From CAVTJL01 sp963828215 (lineage in GTDB: Bacteria > Pseudomonadota > Alphaproteobacteria > Geminicoccales > Geminicoccaceae): a stretch of DNA of 64,000 bases. A program made the position numbers and the translations under genes. Positions within the stretch are counted from its first letter, which is position 1. Each line of letters begins with the position of its first letter. The DNA is taken from positions 496,001-560,000 of the forward strand of contig CAWHFO010000060.1 of the NCBI GenBank assembly GCA_963828215.1, written 5' to 3'. Under the pieces are notes generated by a model, which saw nothing but the letters and a program-made list of their open reading frames with translations, was not told the origin of the DNA and did not search any database. Of the stretch, positions 37,692 through 47,479 are shown piece by piece.

Positions 37692-38031
37692 CCCACCGGC
37701 GACGTCGAGCAGGATCTCCGTCTCAGGGTCTCCCTCGGATCAGGCCCGGCGGGTCGCGGTGCGGCCCGGACCGGGCTGCTGATGGCGCGGATTCCGTGCT
37801 ACCGCCGGCGGCCCGCGCCGTCAAAGATTTGTCACGGAACCGTCACATTGAGCTCAATGGCCGCCCAACGCGCCTGCAGCCGGCATCGTTCCATCAGAGG
37901 CCGCCTCGGCCGCGCGCGCCCGGAGCCCGCTCGGCGCCAAGCGACAGCCCGACGCCGGCGGTGTCGCGGTTAGCAACCAAAAATGTATATCACTGCCGCG
38001 TAATATCGCGAAGTCGCGCGAGTGCCCGGCC
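37692..38031. other. Intergenic control region upstream of the Na/Pi gene
   Basis: These 340 bases lie between the end of hisS and the Na/Pi cotransporter, both minus strand. The region holds a direct repeat TTGTCAC-GGAA-CCGTCAC (37829-37846), which resembles a Pho box but on the strand opposite to the gene. The perfect 14-bp palindrome CATTGAGCTCAATG (37846-37859) abuts it. A minus-strand TTGACG (37819-37824)-N17-TAGCAC (37796-37801) is a weak promoter candidate. An AT-rich tract at 37966-38010 follows hisS. No gene was found. Confidence 0.5.
37829..37859. promoter_or_regulatory. Pho-box-like direct repeat abutting a 14-bp palindrome
   Basis: TTGTCAC and CCGTCAC are spaced 11 bases apart like PhoB half-sites (consensus CTGTCAT), upstream of a phosphate transporter gene. 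They read away from that gene, which is unusual. The adjoining CATTGAGCTCAATG is a perfect palindrome and may be a separate operator. Function is inferred from sequence and position. Confidence 0.35.
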
Positions 38032-39289
38032 TCAGTCCGAGCGGCGCAGGCGCTCGAGCAGGCTGTCCCGAGGCACCTCCTCCTCGGCGCCGCTGGCGAG
38101 ATCGCGCAGGCGCACGACGCCCCGGCTCAGCTCCTCGTCGCCGAGCGACAGGGCCCGGCGGGCGCCCAGGCGGTCGGCCCGCTTCATGCGCTGGCCGGGC
38201 TTGCCGCGGAAGGCGAGGTCGGTCGGGATGCCGGCCCGGCGGAGCGTCCGGGCCAAGCCCCAGGCCGCGGCCTCGGCGGCCGGCCCGATCGGGACGATGG
38301 CGACCGGGCCCTCGGCCGGCGGGCCGTCCTCGAGCATCAGCGCCAGCCGCTCGACCCCGGCGGCCCAGCCGACGCCCGGCACGTCGGGGCCGCCCATCGT
38401 GCGCATCAGGCCGTCATAGCGGCCGCCCGCCATCACCGTGCCCTGGGCGCCCAGCGTCGTGGTCGTGAACTCGAAGGCGGTGTGGGCATAGTAGTCGAGG
38501 CCGCGGACCAGCCTCGGGCTCTCCCGGAAGGCGATGCCGAGCCGCCCAGGCCCGTCCCGCACCCGCTCGTAGAAGTCGCGGCTCTCCGGCATTGAGGTGA
38601 CGCTTCGAGCAGCGGCGCCTCGGCCAGCACGGCCCGGTCGCCCTCGTCCTTGCTGTCCAGGATGCGCAGCGGGTTGCGCGCGAGGCGGGCCAGGCTGTCC
38701 TCGGAGAGCCGGCTCTTGTGGCCTTCCAGATAGCGCGACCAGGGCCTCGCGATAGGCCGAGCCGGCTCGCCTGATCGCCCAGCGTGTTGAGCTCGAGGGT
38801 CACCCGGTCGGAAACGAGGCCGAGCGCCTCCAGGATGTGGGCGCCGACGCGCGATGACCTCGACATCGGCCATGGGCTCGGCCACGCCGATCAGCTCGAC
38901 GCCGATCTGGTGGAACTGGCGAAGGCGGCCCTTCTGCGGCCGCTCGTAGCGGAACATCGGGCCACAGTAGAAGAGCTTGAGCGGCAGCTGCTGGGTCAGG
39001 CCGCCGGTGATGACGGCCCGGACGATGCCGGCCGTGTTCTCGGGGCGGAGCGTCAGGCTGTCGCCGCCCCGGTCCTCGAAGGTGTACATCTCCTTGGTGA
39101 CGACGTCGCTGGTGTCGCCGAGGCTGCGGGCGAACACCTCGGTGAACTCGAAGATCGGCGTCTCGATCTCGCCATAGCCGTAGAGCCCGGCCACGCGCTC
39201 GCGCCGTCTCGGCCGACCGTGCGGTGACGGCGGATCTCCGCGCCCAGGATGTCGTGCGTGCCGCGGACCAGCCTCGCCTCGCTGCTCAT
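38032..39289 (-). CDS. hisS: Histidyl-tRNA synthetase (seven one-base insertions)
   Basis: HisRS charges tRNA-His in the cytosol. The N-terminus SSEARLVRGTHDILGAEIRR, class II motif 2 region FRYERPQKGRLRQFHQIGVE, the histidine-binding LVRGLDYYAHTAFEF and GGRYDGLMRTMGG, and motif 3 GWAAGVERLALML are all present but in three different frames. I resolved seven single extra bases: two near 39215-39200, one near 38855, two near 38757-38740, two near 38610-38600. With them removed the length is exactly 416 residues, normal for HisRS. The gene is essential, so this is sequence error, not decay. It lies 15 bases downstream of ispG. Confidence 0.93.
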
Positions 39290-39304
39290 GCCCGGCCCGA
39301 CGGC

Positions 39305-40547
<1,243 letters not shown>

Positions 40548-41346
40548 CCTGCCGTCTTCCTGCCTCAGCAAGGGTCCACCGGCCCCACATGGATCAGGGC
40601 TCGCGCCGCAGCAAGCGCTCTTTGGCCCGAGTGGGCATTCCCACCGGGCCCGAAGCGGACCCGCCCCGGCCCCGCGCCGCCGGACGACGGAACCACCCCG
40701 AGCGGGCCCACCGCCAACGGGCAGCCGGGCCTCCTCCAGAGGCCGAGGTCGATCGGGCCTCGAGCCAGCTCCGGCAAGCCCGCAGTCACCGGGCCAAGTC
40801 GCCACGCCGGGCGAGCCCGAATTCCCGGGCGGCGGCACCACCCAAGTCGGCCCACGGCGGCCGAGCGACGGAACCACCTCGAGCGCCCCGACCGCCAACG
40901 GGCCAGATCGCCGACCGGGGCACCCCCGCGATCCTCGGCCAGCGGCACCGCCCGAGGAGCCCCCGAAGCGGCCGGACACAAGGGGCGCCTCGAGCGCGCG
41001 ACCGCCATCGGGCATCGAGGTTTCCTTCACGGGGCCGAAATCCGCCCGGCCTCCAGCCCCTGCCAGCAGGCCCAAGATCATGGGGCGAGGTCGCCGCCCC
41101 GCGGCAGGCCGGAGGCGGCCGGGCGATGGGGCCGCTTCGGGCGCGCCGCCGGGAGTCGGCAAGCGGGGACTCGTCGGGCCGGAGGATCGCCGTCGAGCGA
41201 CGAGACCGCGCCGAGCAGGCCACGAGCCTTGCGCCAACGGGCAGGGACGGTCGGGCCGAGGCCGTCGCACCTATCCCAGCACGATCGGTCATCCCGAGGG
41301 CCGGCGACCGGTGCCGATTGCCGCGCGCGCCTCGACCGGGCTCGAC
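40548..41346. repeat. 800-bp non-coding spacer with degenerate GC-rich repeats
   Basis: Between the RodZ-like stop and ispG, about 800 bases carry diverged copies of a shared segment. A core of the form CGAGCG-n(2-4)-CC-n-ACCGCCAACGGGC occurs at 40699-40722 and 40881-40904, more degenerately at 40992-41013, and as GCGCCAACGGGC at 41230-41241. GACGGAACCACC occurs at 40685 and 40867; CCCGAAGCGG occurs at 40649 and 40961. Frames through it on both strands are open only because of GC richness and give Gly/Pro/Arg/Ala-rich sequence without family resemblance or the codon bias of neighbouring genes. I see no promoter for ispG. Confidence 0.5.
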
Positions 41347-42645
41347 CTAGCGGCTCGCCGTGAGGCGGGCCTTGAGGGCTTCCGGGGTCAGCGGGACGTC
41401 CCGGACCACGTGGCCGCTCGTGCCGAGCGCGCCCAGGCTCTGGCCGTCGACGATGACGGTGATGCCGCCGGCATTGCCGGTCCAGAGGGCGAGGTCGCTG
41501 CGATCGGGCAGGTCGAAGCGGTCGCCGGGCTGGAGCGTCCTGGTGCGGATGAACTGGCGATCCTCGCTGCGGACCTGGACCCAGCTCTCCTCGCTGGCCA
41601 CGAGAGCGATCCGGCCGACGGCGTCGGGCGGGGCCGCGGCTGTGGCCGCCGCGGGGACGGCCGCCTGGGCGCCCCCGCTCCCGAGCGAAGCCAGGAGCGC
41701 GCGGGCGCCTCGCCCGTCGGCGGCTGCCGCGGCGGGCGGGAGCGCCTGCGCCTGCGGGACGGCGCCCGAGGCCGATTGACCGGGCACCTCGCCGGTCGAG
41801 AGAGCCCCCTCCCGATCCGAGGGCGGGGCCGTGACCGGGCCGGCCGGCTGGGCCTCCGTCACGGCGAGCGCCAGGGCCGGCACGGCGGCCGTGGCCAGGG
41901 GTGCGGCGACCGCCTCCTCCGGCGATCCGCCGGGCGGCGTGCCGCCGCCGGGGCCGGCAGCCGAGACGGCCGGGAGCGGCGGGGCCGAGACTTCGGCGAG
42001 GCCGGCTTCCGGCAGGACGGGAGCGGGCAGGCCCTCGGCCGCGACCGCGGCCTGATCGTCGGGCCGGGGCGTCGCCGCCGTGGCGCTGGTCGCCGCAGGC
42101 TGGGGGTCGCCCGGGGGGACCGCCGGGCGGCCCGGCTCCCGGTCGCTGCCGAGCGTGAAGACCTCCGATGCGACGCGCCCGACGGTGCCCGGCACGGCCG
42201 CGACGCGGTCGAGCGCCGGCTGGTCGCCCGCAAGGAGCCGCCAGCCGCCATAGACGAGGCCGACGACCAGGATCGAGGCGGCGATGAAGATGCTGCTCGG
42301 CCGTCGGCTCTCGGCCAACGGCACCCTGTAGCTGAGCTCGGGGCGCGCCCCGGCGCCGCTCAGCGCCTGCTTGGCGTAGCGCACCAGCTCCTCGCCGTCG
42401 TAGCCGAGATGCTCGCCATAGCTGCGCAGGAAGCCCAGCGCATAGACGCGCCCGGGCGTCTGCGCCAGATCGCCCTCCTCGAGGGCGAGGAGATAGGACG
42501 GCTTGATGCGCAGAAACTCCGCGACGTCGTAGAGATCCTCGCCTCGCGCCTGGCGGCTCTCGCGCAGAAGGCGACCAAGATCTTGCAGGTCCGCTTCCGC
42601 AGCCTCGGGCCCGAGGCCCGCGGAATGCTCGGTAGGTTTGCTCAT
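41347..42645 (-). CDS. RodZ-like helix-turn-helix membrane protein with C-terminal DUF4115 domain
   Basis: The 432-residue protein has a cytoplasmic HTH domain (about 21-90: DLGRLLRESRQARGEDLYDV, LRIKPSYLLALEEGD), one membrane span (about 118-138, SIFIAASILVVGLVYGGWRL), a long Pro/Ala-rich periplasmic linker, and a C-terminal beta domain (about 345-425, WVQVRSEDRQFIRTRTLQPG). RodZ links the MreB cytoskeleton to the cell-wall elongation machinery. The ATG at 42645 is chosen because the promoter at 42701-42729 excludes the upstream ATGs at 42696 and 42729. Its position before ispG is the usual order in this class, though here with a large spacer. Confidence 0.82.
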   Translation of the reverse strand: MSKPTEHSAGLGPEAAEADLQDLGRLLRESRQARGEDLYDVAEFLRIKPSYLLALEEGDLAQTPGRVYALGFLRSYGEHLGYDGEELVRYAKQALSGAGARPELSYRVPLAESRRPSSIFIAASILVVGLVYGGWRLLAGDQPALDRVAAVPGTVGRVASEVFTLGSDREPGRPAVPPGDPQPAATSATAATPRPDDQAAVAAEGLPAPVLPEAGLAEVSAPPLPAVSAAGPGGGTPPGGSPEEAVAAPLATAAVPALALAVTEAQPAGPVTAPPSDREGALSTGEVPGQSASGAVPQAQALPPAAAAADGRGARALLASLGSGGAQAAVPAAATAAAPPDAVGRIALVASEESWVQVRSEDRQFIRTRTLQPGDRFDLPDRSDLALWTGNAGGITVIVDGQSLGALGTSGHVVRDVPLTPEALKARLTASR

Positions 42646-42700
42646 AGTCGGTCGGGCCAGAACCTGGAAGGAATGCATGTCGGCCGTGTCACTCATTACG

Positions 42701-42729
42701 AAGATAGCAACTTTAGGGTTGTCTTCCAA
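42701..42729 (-). promoter_or_regulatory. Sigma70-like promoter of the RodZ-like gene
   Basis: On the minus strand TTGGAA (42724-42729) and TATCTT (42701-42706) are separated by exactly 17 bases, in a locally AT-rich stretch. The predicted start of transcription is near 42694, about 49 bases before the chosen ATG at 42645. This helps fix the translation start and separates the RodZ-ispG-hisS unit from ptsP. Confidence 0.55.
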
Positions 42730-42761
42730 ACCCCATCCGCCACCATCCTGAACCCGAATCG

Positions 42762-45098
42762 TTAAAAAGGTCGGTAGACGCCCGGCGGCAACACGATGCC
42801 GTGGTCCTTGGCATAGGCCTGCAGCCGCCCGCGCAGGCTATGATCCGGCAGGTTGAGAAGCCCGTCGAGGAAGACCTTCAGCCGGGCGGCCTCGAGGCTG
42901 CGGATCATCGCCTTGATCGTGGCGACCTCGGAGGCGACCAGCGACAGATGGCGGACGCCGAGCGCCACGAGGGCCATGGCCTCGAGCGGCCGGCTCGCCA
43001 TCTCGCCGCACAGCGCCAGGCGCACGCCTCGGCTGCGGCAGCGCTCGACGAGGTCCCGCACCAGGCTGAGCGGTGCCGGCGCGAGGGCGTCGTAGCGCTC
43101 GGCGAGCTGCGGGGCACCGCGGTCGCAGGCGAAGAGGAACTGCACGAGGTCGTTGGTCCCGACCGAGACGAAGTCGACGCGCTCGAGCAGCGCCTCGAGC
43201 TGCCAGACCAGCGCCGGCACCTCGATCATGGCACCGACCTGCAGCCGGGCCGGCAGCGGGGCGCCCCGCGCCTCGGCCCGGGCCAGCTCGAGGTCGAGCA
43301 GCCGGCGGGCGGCGACGAGCTCGGCGACCTCGGCGACCATCGGGAACATCAGGCTCAGCTCCTTCCCGGCCGCGGCCCGGATCAGGGCGCGCAGCTGGAC
43401 GCGCAGCACCGCCGGCCGGTCGAGGGTCAGGCGGAGCGCCCGCCAGCCCAGCGCCGGGTTCTCCTCGGCCGGCATGCGCCAGAACGGCACCTGCTTGTCG
43501 CTGCCGATGTCGAGCGTGCGGAACACCACCGGCTTGCCGCCCGCGAGCTCCAGCACCCGGCCGTAGTGGGCCGCCTGCGAGTCCACGTCCGGGTAGCTGC
43601 CGCGGGTCATCAGGCCGAGCTCGGTGCGGAACAGGCCGCAGCCGGAGGCGCCGGTCGCCTCGATCTCGGCGAGGTCGGCCAGGAACGCGGCGTTGATCGA
43701 CAGGCCGACGGCGATGCCGTCCCGGGTCGTGCTCGGCTCGTCCTTCAGCGCCATGAGCTGGCGGCGGCGCTCGGCACGGGCGTGGACCGTCTGGGCGAAG
43801 GCCTGCAGGACGTCGTCGCCGGGCCGGATGAAGGCGTGGCCGTGCTCGCCGTCGATGGCGATCACGTCGCCCGGCTCGATCGCCGACATGGCGCCCTCGA
43901 CCCGGCCGATCAGCGGCACGTCGAGGGCCCGTGCGACGATGGTCACGTGCGCCGTGCGCGAGCCCTCCTCGAGGATGACGCCGCGCAGGCGCTGCCGGTC
44001 GTACTCGATGAGCTCGGCGGCCGAGAGGTTGCGGGCGACCAGAACGACGTCGTCGGGCAGCGCCGCCGGGGCCGGTCCGGCGGCGTCGCCGGAGAGGTGG
44101 CGGAGCAGCCGGTTGGCGAGGTCGTCCAGGTCGAGCAGCCGCTCCCTGAGATAGGGATCGCTGGCATGGCCGATCCGGAGCTGGGTCTCCTGCTGCACCC
44201 GGTGCACCGCCGCCTCGGCGCTGAGCCCTGTGTCGATCGCCTCGCGGATGCGGCGCAGCCAGCCGCCGTCCCGGGCCAGCATCCGGTAGGCCTCGAGCAC
44301 CTCCCGATGCTCGCCCGCGGCGAGATCGGGACGGTCGAGCAGGCTGTCCAGCTCCGTCCGGAGCTTGCCCACCGCGTCCTCGATGCGGGCCAGCTCCTCG
44401 GCCGGGCTCTCGGCCAGGAGGCGCCGCACCTCGATCCGGGGCTCGTGCAGCACGGCGTGGCCGATGCCGATGCCCTCGACCAGGCGGAGCCCGTCCAGGC
44501 GCCGCGGCTCGGCACCCAGGCCGAAGAGATCGCCGTACTGGCTGCGGTCGACGATGCCGCTCGAGACCACCATCTCGGCCAGCACCGAGGCGATGATCTG
44601 CAGCGCCTCGATCTCCTCCTCGGCGTAGGAGCGGGCGGCCCGGTTCTGCACCGTCAGCACGCCCGCGACCCGCCCCGAGCGGAGGATCGGCACGCCCAGG
44701 AAGGAGCGGTAGACCTCTTCCCGGGTCTCCGGGAAGTAGCGGAAGTTCGGATGCTGCTGGGCGGCGGCGGTGCTGATCACCTCGCCGGTGGCGGCGATGG
44801 TGCCGACCAGGCCCTCGCCGATCCGCATCCGCGTGCGGTGCACCGCCTCGCCGGCCAGGCCCTCGGTGGCGAAGAGCTCGAGCAGGTCGCCGGCGCGCTG
44901 GACATAGAGTGAGCAGACCTCGGCCACCAGGTTGGCGGCGATCATGCGCACGATCTGGTCGAGGCGCTGCTGCGGGCTGGTGGGCTGCGCCACGACCTCG
45001 ATCAGGCGCCGCAGCAGCCGCCGGGCGCCCGAGAACTCCCCGGCGCGGCGCTCCTCGGCGGCCGGGTCGGCCGGCCCCCAGCCGACCGTGGGGCTCAC
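42762..45098 (-). CDS. ptsP: Phosphoenolpyruvate-protein phosphotransferase, nitrogen PTS enzyme I
   Basis: EI-Ntr takes phosphate from PEP and passes it to NPr, a regulatory relay in nitrogen/potassium control. The 778-residue cytosolic protein has a GAF domain (about 30-165: LVAEVCSLYVQRAGDLLELF), the EI N-domain, the phospho-His loop EGSRTAHVTIVARALDVP, and the PEP-binding barrel (GLFRTELGLM, VFRTLDIGSDK, LSLMFPMVAEV, catalytic LCGEMA). The GTG at 45098 overlaps the stop of the monooxygenase gene (GTGA), so a coupled start is likely; upstream in-frame sequence is non-coding. Frame and motifs are intact. Confidence 0.94.
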   Translation of the reverse strand: MSPTVGWGPADPAAEERRAGEFSGARRLLRRLIEVVAQPTSPQQRLDQIVRMIAANLVAEVCSLYVQRAGDLLELFATEGLAGEAVHRTRMRIGEGLVGTIAATGEVISTAAAQQHPNFRYFPETREEVYRSFLGVPILRSGRVAGVLTVQNRAARSYAEEEIEALQIIASVLAEMVVSSGIVDRSQYGDLFGLGAEPRRLDGLRLVEGIGIGHAVLHEPRIEVRRLLAESPAEELARIEDAVGKLRTELDSLLDRPDLAAGEHREVLEAYRMLARDGGWLRRIREAIDTGLSAEAAVHRVQQETQLRIGHASDPYLRERLLDLDDLANRLLRHLSGDAAGPAPAALPDDVVLVARNLSAAELIEYDRQRLRGVILEEGSRTAHVTIVARALDVPLIGRVEGAMSAIEPGDVIAIDGEHGHAFIRPGDDVLQAFAQTVHARAERRRQLMALKDEPSTTRDGIAVGLSINAAFLADLAEIEATGASGCGLFRTELGLMTRGSYPDVDSQAAHYGRVLELAGGKPVVFRTLDIGSDKQVPFWRMPAEENPALGWRALRLTLDRPAVLRVQLRALIRAAAGKELSLMFPMVAEVAELVAARRLLDLELARAEARGAPLPARLQVGAMIEVPALVWQLEALLERVDFVSVGTNDLVQFLFACDRGAPQLAERYDALAPAPLSLVRDLVERCRSRGVRLALCGEMASRPLEAMALVALGVRHLSLVASEVATIKAMIRSLEAARLKVFLDGLLNLPDHSLRGRLQAYAKDHGIVLPPGVYRPF

Positions 45099-46159
45099 CT
45101 CGGGACGGCCGTCGCCGGGCCGCCGGCATCCGTCCGGGCCAGGGCCGCCTCGGCCTGCCCGATGAGCTCCTCCAGAATGGCGCGCGTCGGCTGGGTGCGC
45201 CGCACCAGCCCGACGCTCTGGCCGGCCATCAGCGAGCCGCTCTCGACGTCGCCGTCGACGACCGCGCGGCGGAGGGCGCCGGCCCAGTAGTGCTCGATGG
45301 CGAGCGAGGCCGCCTCGTGGGTCAGCTCGCCCTGGCGGTAGCGGCGGATCACCTCGAGCTGCGTCTGCGCGAAGCGGGCCGTGCCGGCGTTGGCCAGCGC
45401 CCGCACCGGGATCACCTTGAACTCCGGGTCCAGCTGGGTCGAGACGACCGCGTCCCGCGCGGCGGCCCGGATGAAGGCCTGCTTGAACGCGGGATGGGCG
45501 ATCAATTCGTCCGCGCAGACGAAGACCGTGCCCATCTGCACGCCCGCGGCGCCCATCCGCAGATAGGCGGCGATCGCCTCGCCATGGCCGATGCCGCCGG
45601 CGACGAACACCGGCACGTCGGCCATCGCGGGCAGGATCTCCTGGGCCAGGACCGAGGTCGAGACGGGCCCGACGTGACCGCCCGCCTCGTGGCCCTCGAT
45701 GATCAGCGCGTCGACCCCGACGCGCACGAGCTTCCTGGCGACGGCGAGGCTCGGCGCGAAGCAGAGGGTCCTGGCCCCGCCGGCCTTGAGGCGCTCGACC
45801 GTGCCCCGCGGCGGCAGGCCGCCGGCCAGCACGACATGGCCGACGCCCTGCTCGATACAGACCCCCACCAGCCTGTCGAGGTCGGGGTGGAGCACGATGA
45901 GATTGACGCCGAACGGCCGGCCGGTCAGGGCCCGGGTGGCCCCGATCTCCTCGGCCAGGAGGTCGGGCGACATCGAGCCGCAGGCGATCACGCCGAAGCC
46001 GCCGGCCTCCGAGATCGCGGCCACGAGGTTGCGCTCCGACACCCAGGTCATGGCGCCGCCCAGCACCGCGAGCTCGCTGCCGAGGAAGCGGCGGCCGCGC
46101 TCCCACCAGGCGTCGAGGCGATCGTGGCCCGGCCGGACCGGCACGGGCTCAGGCCGCAT
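45095..46159 (-). CDS. Nitronate monooxygenase (2-nitropropane dioxygenase) family protein
   Basis: The 354-residue FMN-dependent TIM-barrel protein oxidises alkyl nitronates or reduces enoyl groups, depending on subgroup. Motifs seen: ELAVLGGAMTWVSERNLVAA, GGFGVIACGSMSPD, IIEGHEAGGHVGP (with the conserved HEAGGH), VFVAGGIGHGEAIAAYLRMG and GAAGVQMGTVFVC. The ATG at 46159 overlaps the lysC end by 11 bases and its own stop overlaps the ptsP start, so the three genes lysC, this one and ptsP appear to be one coupled operon. The physiological substrate is unknown. Confidence 0.88.
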   Translation of the reverse strand: MRPEPVPVRPGHDRLDAWWERGRRFLGSELAVLGGAMTWVSERNLVAAISEAGGFGVIACGSMSPDLLAEEIGATRALTGRPFGVNLIVLHPDLDRLVGVCIEQGVGHVVLAGGLPPRGTVERLKAGGARTLCFAPSLAVARKLVRVGVDALIIEGHEAGGHVGPVSTSVLAQEILPAMADVPVFVAGGIGHGEAIAAYLRMGAAGVQMGTVFVCADELIAHPAFKQAFIRAAARDAVVSTQLDPEFKVIPVRALANAGTARFAQTQLEVIRRYRQGELTHEAASLAIEHYWAGALRRAVVDGDVESGSLMAGQSVGLVRRTQPTRAILEELIGQAEAALARTDAGGPATAVPR

Positions 46160-47402
46160 CGAGCCCGTAGGCGGTGTGCAGGGCGCGGAGCGCCAGCTCC
46201 GTATAGTCGTCGGCCACCAGGACGCTGACCTTGATCTCCGAGGTGGCGATCGCCTGGATGTTGATGCCCTTGGCCGCCAGCGTCTGGAACATCTTGTGGG
46301 CGATGCCGGCATGGCTGCGCATGCCGACGCCGATCACCGAGATCTTGACCACGTCGGCGTCCGCCGCGACCCGCTCGTGCCCGATCTGGGGCTTGGCCTT
46401 CTCGAGGACCGCCAGGGTCCGGGGCATGTCGGCCTTGCTGACCGTGAAGGTCATGTTGGCGTGCTTGCCGTCGCGGGACACCGACTGGACGATCATGTCG
46501 ACGTTGATGTTGGCCTCGGCCAGCGGGCCGAACACCGCGGCGGCCACGCCCGGCCTGTCCCGCACCTGCTGGATCGTGATCCGCGCCTCGTTGCGCGAGT
46601 AGGCGATGCCGCTGACGATCTGGGTTTCCACGATCTCATCCTCATCCACGACGAGGGTGCCGGGCCTGTCCTCGAAGGACGACAATACCTGAACACGCAC
46701 GCCATGGCGCATGGCCAGTGCGACGGAGCGCGTCTCGAGGATCCTGGCGCCCAGCGACGCCATCTCGAGCATCTCCTCGTACGTGACGCGCTCGAGCTTG
46801 CGGGCCTTGGCGACGATGCGGGGGTCGGAGGTGTAGACGCCGTCGACATCCGTGAAGATGTCGCAGCGGCTGGCGCCCAGCGCCGCCGCCAGGGCCACCG
46901 CCGAGGTGTCGGAGCCGCCGCGCCCGAGCGTGGTGATGCGGCCGTCCGGGCCCTGACCCTGGAACCCCGCGACGATCGCGACCTTGCCCTCGTCGAGGCA
47001 GGCGGTCACGGGGCCCGGGTCGATCTCCACGATCCGCGCCCGGCCGTGTCCGGAATCGGTCCTGAGGCCCGCCTGCCAGCCCAGGAACGAGCGGGCCGGC
47101 ACGCCGAGCGTCTGGAGGGCGATGGCGAGAAGGCCCACCGTCACCTGCTCGCCGGTGGCGACGACCTGATCGTACTCGGCGGGATCGAAGCCGGCCGCAT
47201 CCAGCTCGTGCACCCAGCCGACCAGCCGGTTGGTCGTGCCGGCCATCGCCGACACCACCACGGCCAGCCGCTCGCCGGCCAGGGCGTGCCGCCTGATGCG
47301 GGCGGCGACGCTGCGGATGCGCTCTAGATCGGCAACCGAGGTGCCGCCATATTTCTGGACGACCAGCGTCACGCCAGGACTCGCATGCAGGAACAGTGGC
47401 AT
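46149..47402 (-). CDS. lysC: Aspartate kinase
   Basis: LysC phosphorylates aspartate, the first step toward lysine, threonine, methionine and diaminopimelate. The 417-residue protein has the kinase core (VQKYGGTSVADLERI, VVSAMAGTTNRL, TLGRGGSDTSAVALAAALGA, DIFTDVDGVYTSDPR) and two ACT domains (about 265-410; e.g. VAAAVFGPLAEANINVDMIV and KISVIGVGMRSHAG) that sense lysine/threonine. The ATG at 47402 is a few residues upstream of the usual start but is the only good one. It is divergent from ubiG, an arrangement frequent in Alphaproteobacteria. Confidence 0.96.
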   Translation of the reverse strand: MPLFLHASPGVTLVVQKYGGTSVADLERIRSVAARIRRHALAGERLAVVVSAMAGTTNRLVGWVHELDAAGFDPAEYDQVVATGEQVTVGLLAIALQTLGVPARSFLGWQAGLRTDSGHGRARIVEIDPGPVTACLDEGKVAIVAGFQGQGPDGRITTLGRGGSDTSAVALAAALGASRCDIFTDVDGVYTSDPRIVAKARKLERVTYEEMLEMASLGARILETRSVALAMRHGVRVQVLSSFEDRPGTLVVDEDEIVETQIVSGIAYSRNEARITIQQVRDRPGVAAAVFGPLAEANINVDMIVQSVSRDGKHANMTFTVSKADMPRTLAVLEKAKPQIGHERVAADADVVKISVIGVGMRSHAGIAHKMFQTLAAKGINIQAIATSEIKVSVLVADDYTELALRALHTAYGLDAA

Positions 47403-47479
47403 AGCGCCCGGGCGCGCGGTTGCCCGCCGAGGTCCGCTCTCTCGAAAAAACGCCGCACTCTTTAATGATTGGTCGAGCT

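Noticed and set aside
37966..38022. Intrinsic terminator after hisS
   Set aside because: Only a 5-bp stem (TCGCG/CGCGA) can be drawn and the following AT-rich tract is not a T-run, so it is too weak to call.
40589..41350. Possible 253-residue Pro/Arg/Ala-rich protein encoded on the plus strand of the RodZ-ispG spacer
   Set aside because: No ribosome-binding site, no third-position GC bias and no family resemblance.
42801..44912. Plus-strand open frame of about 703 codons across ptsP
   Set aside because: Antisense to an intact ptsP with all catalytic motifs; GC-rich genes routinely give such frames.
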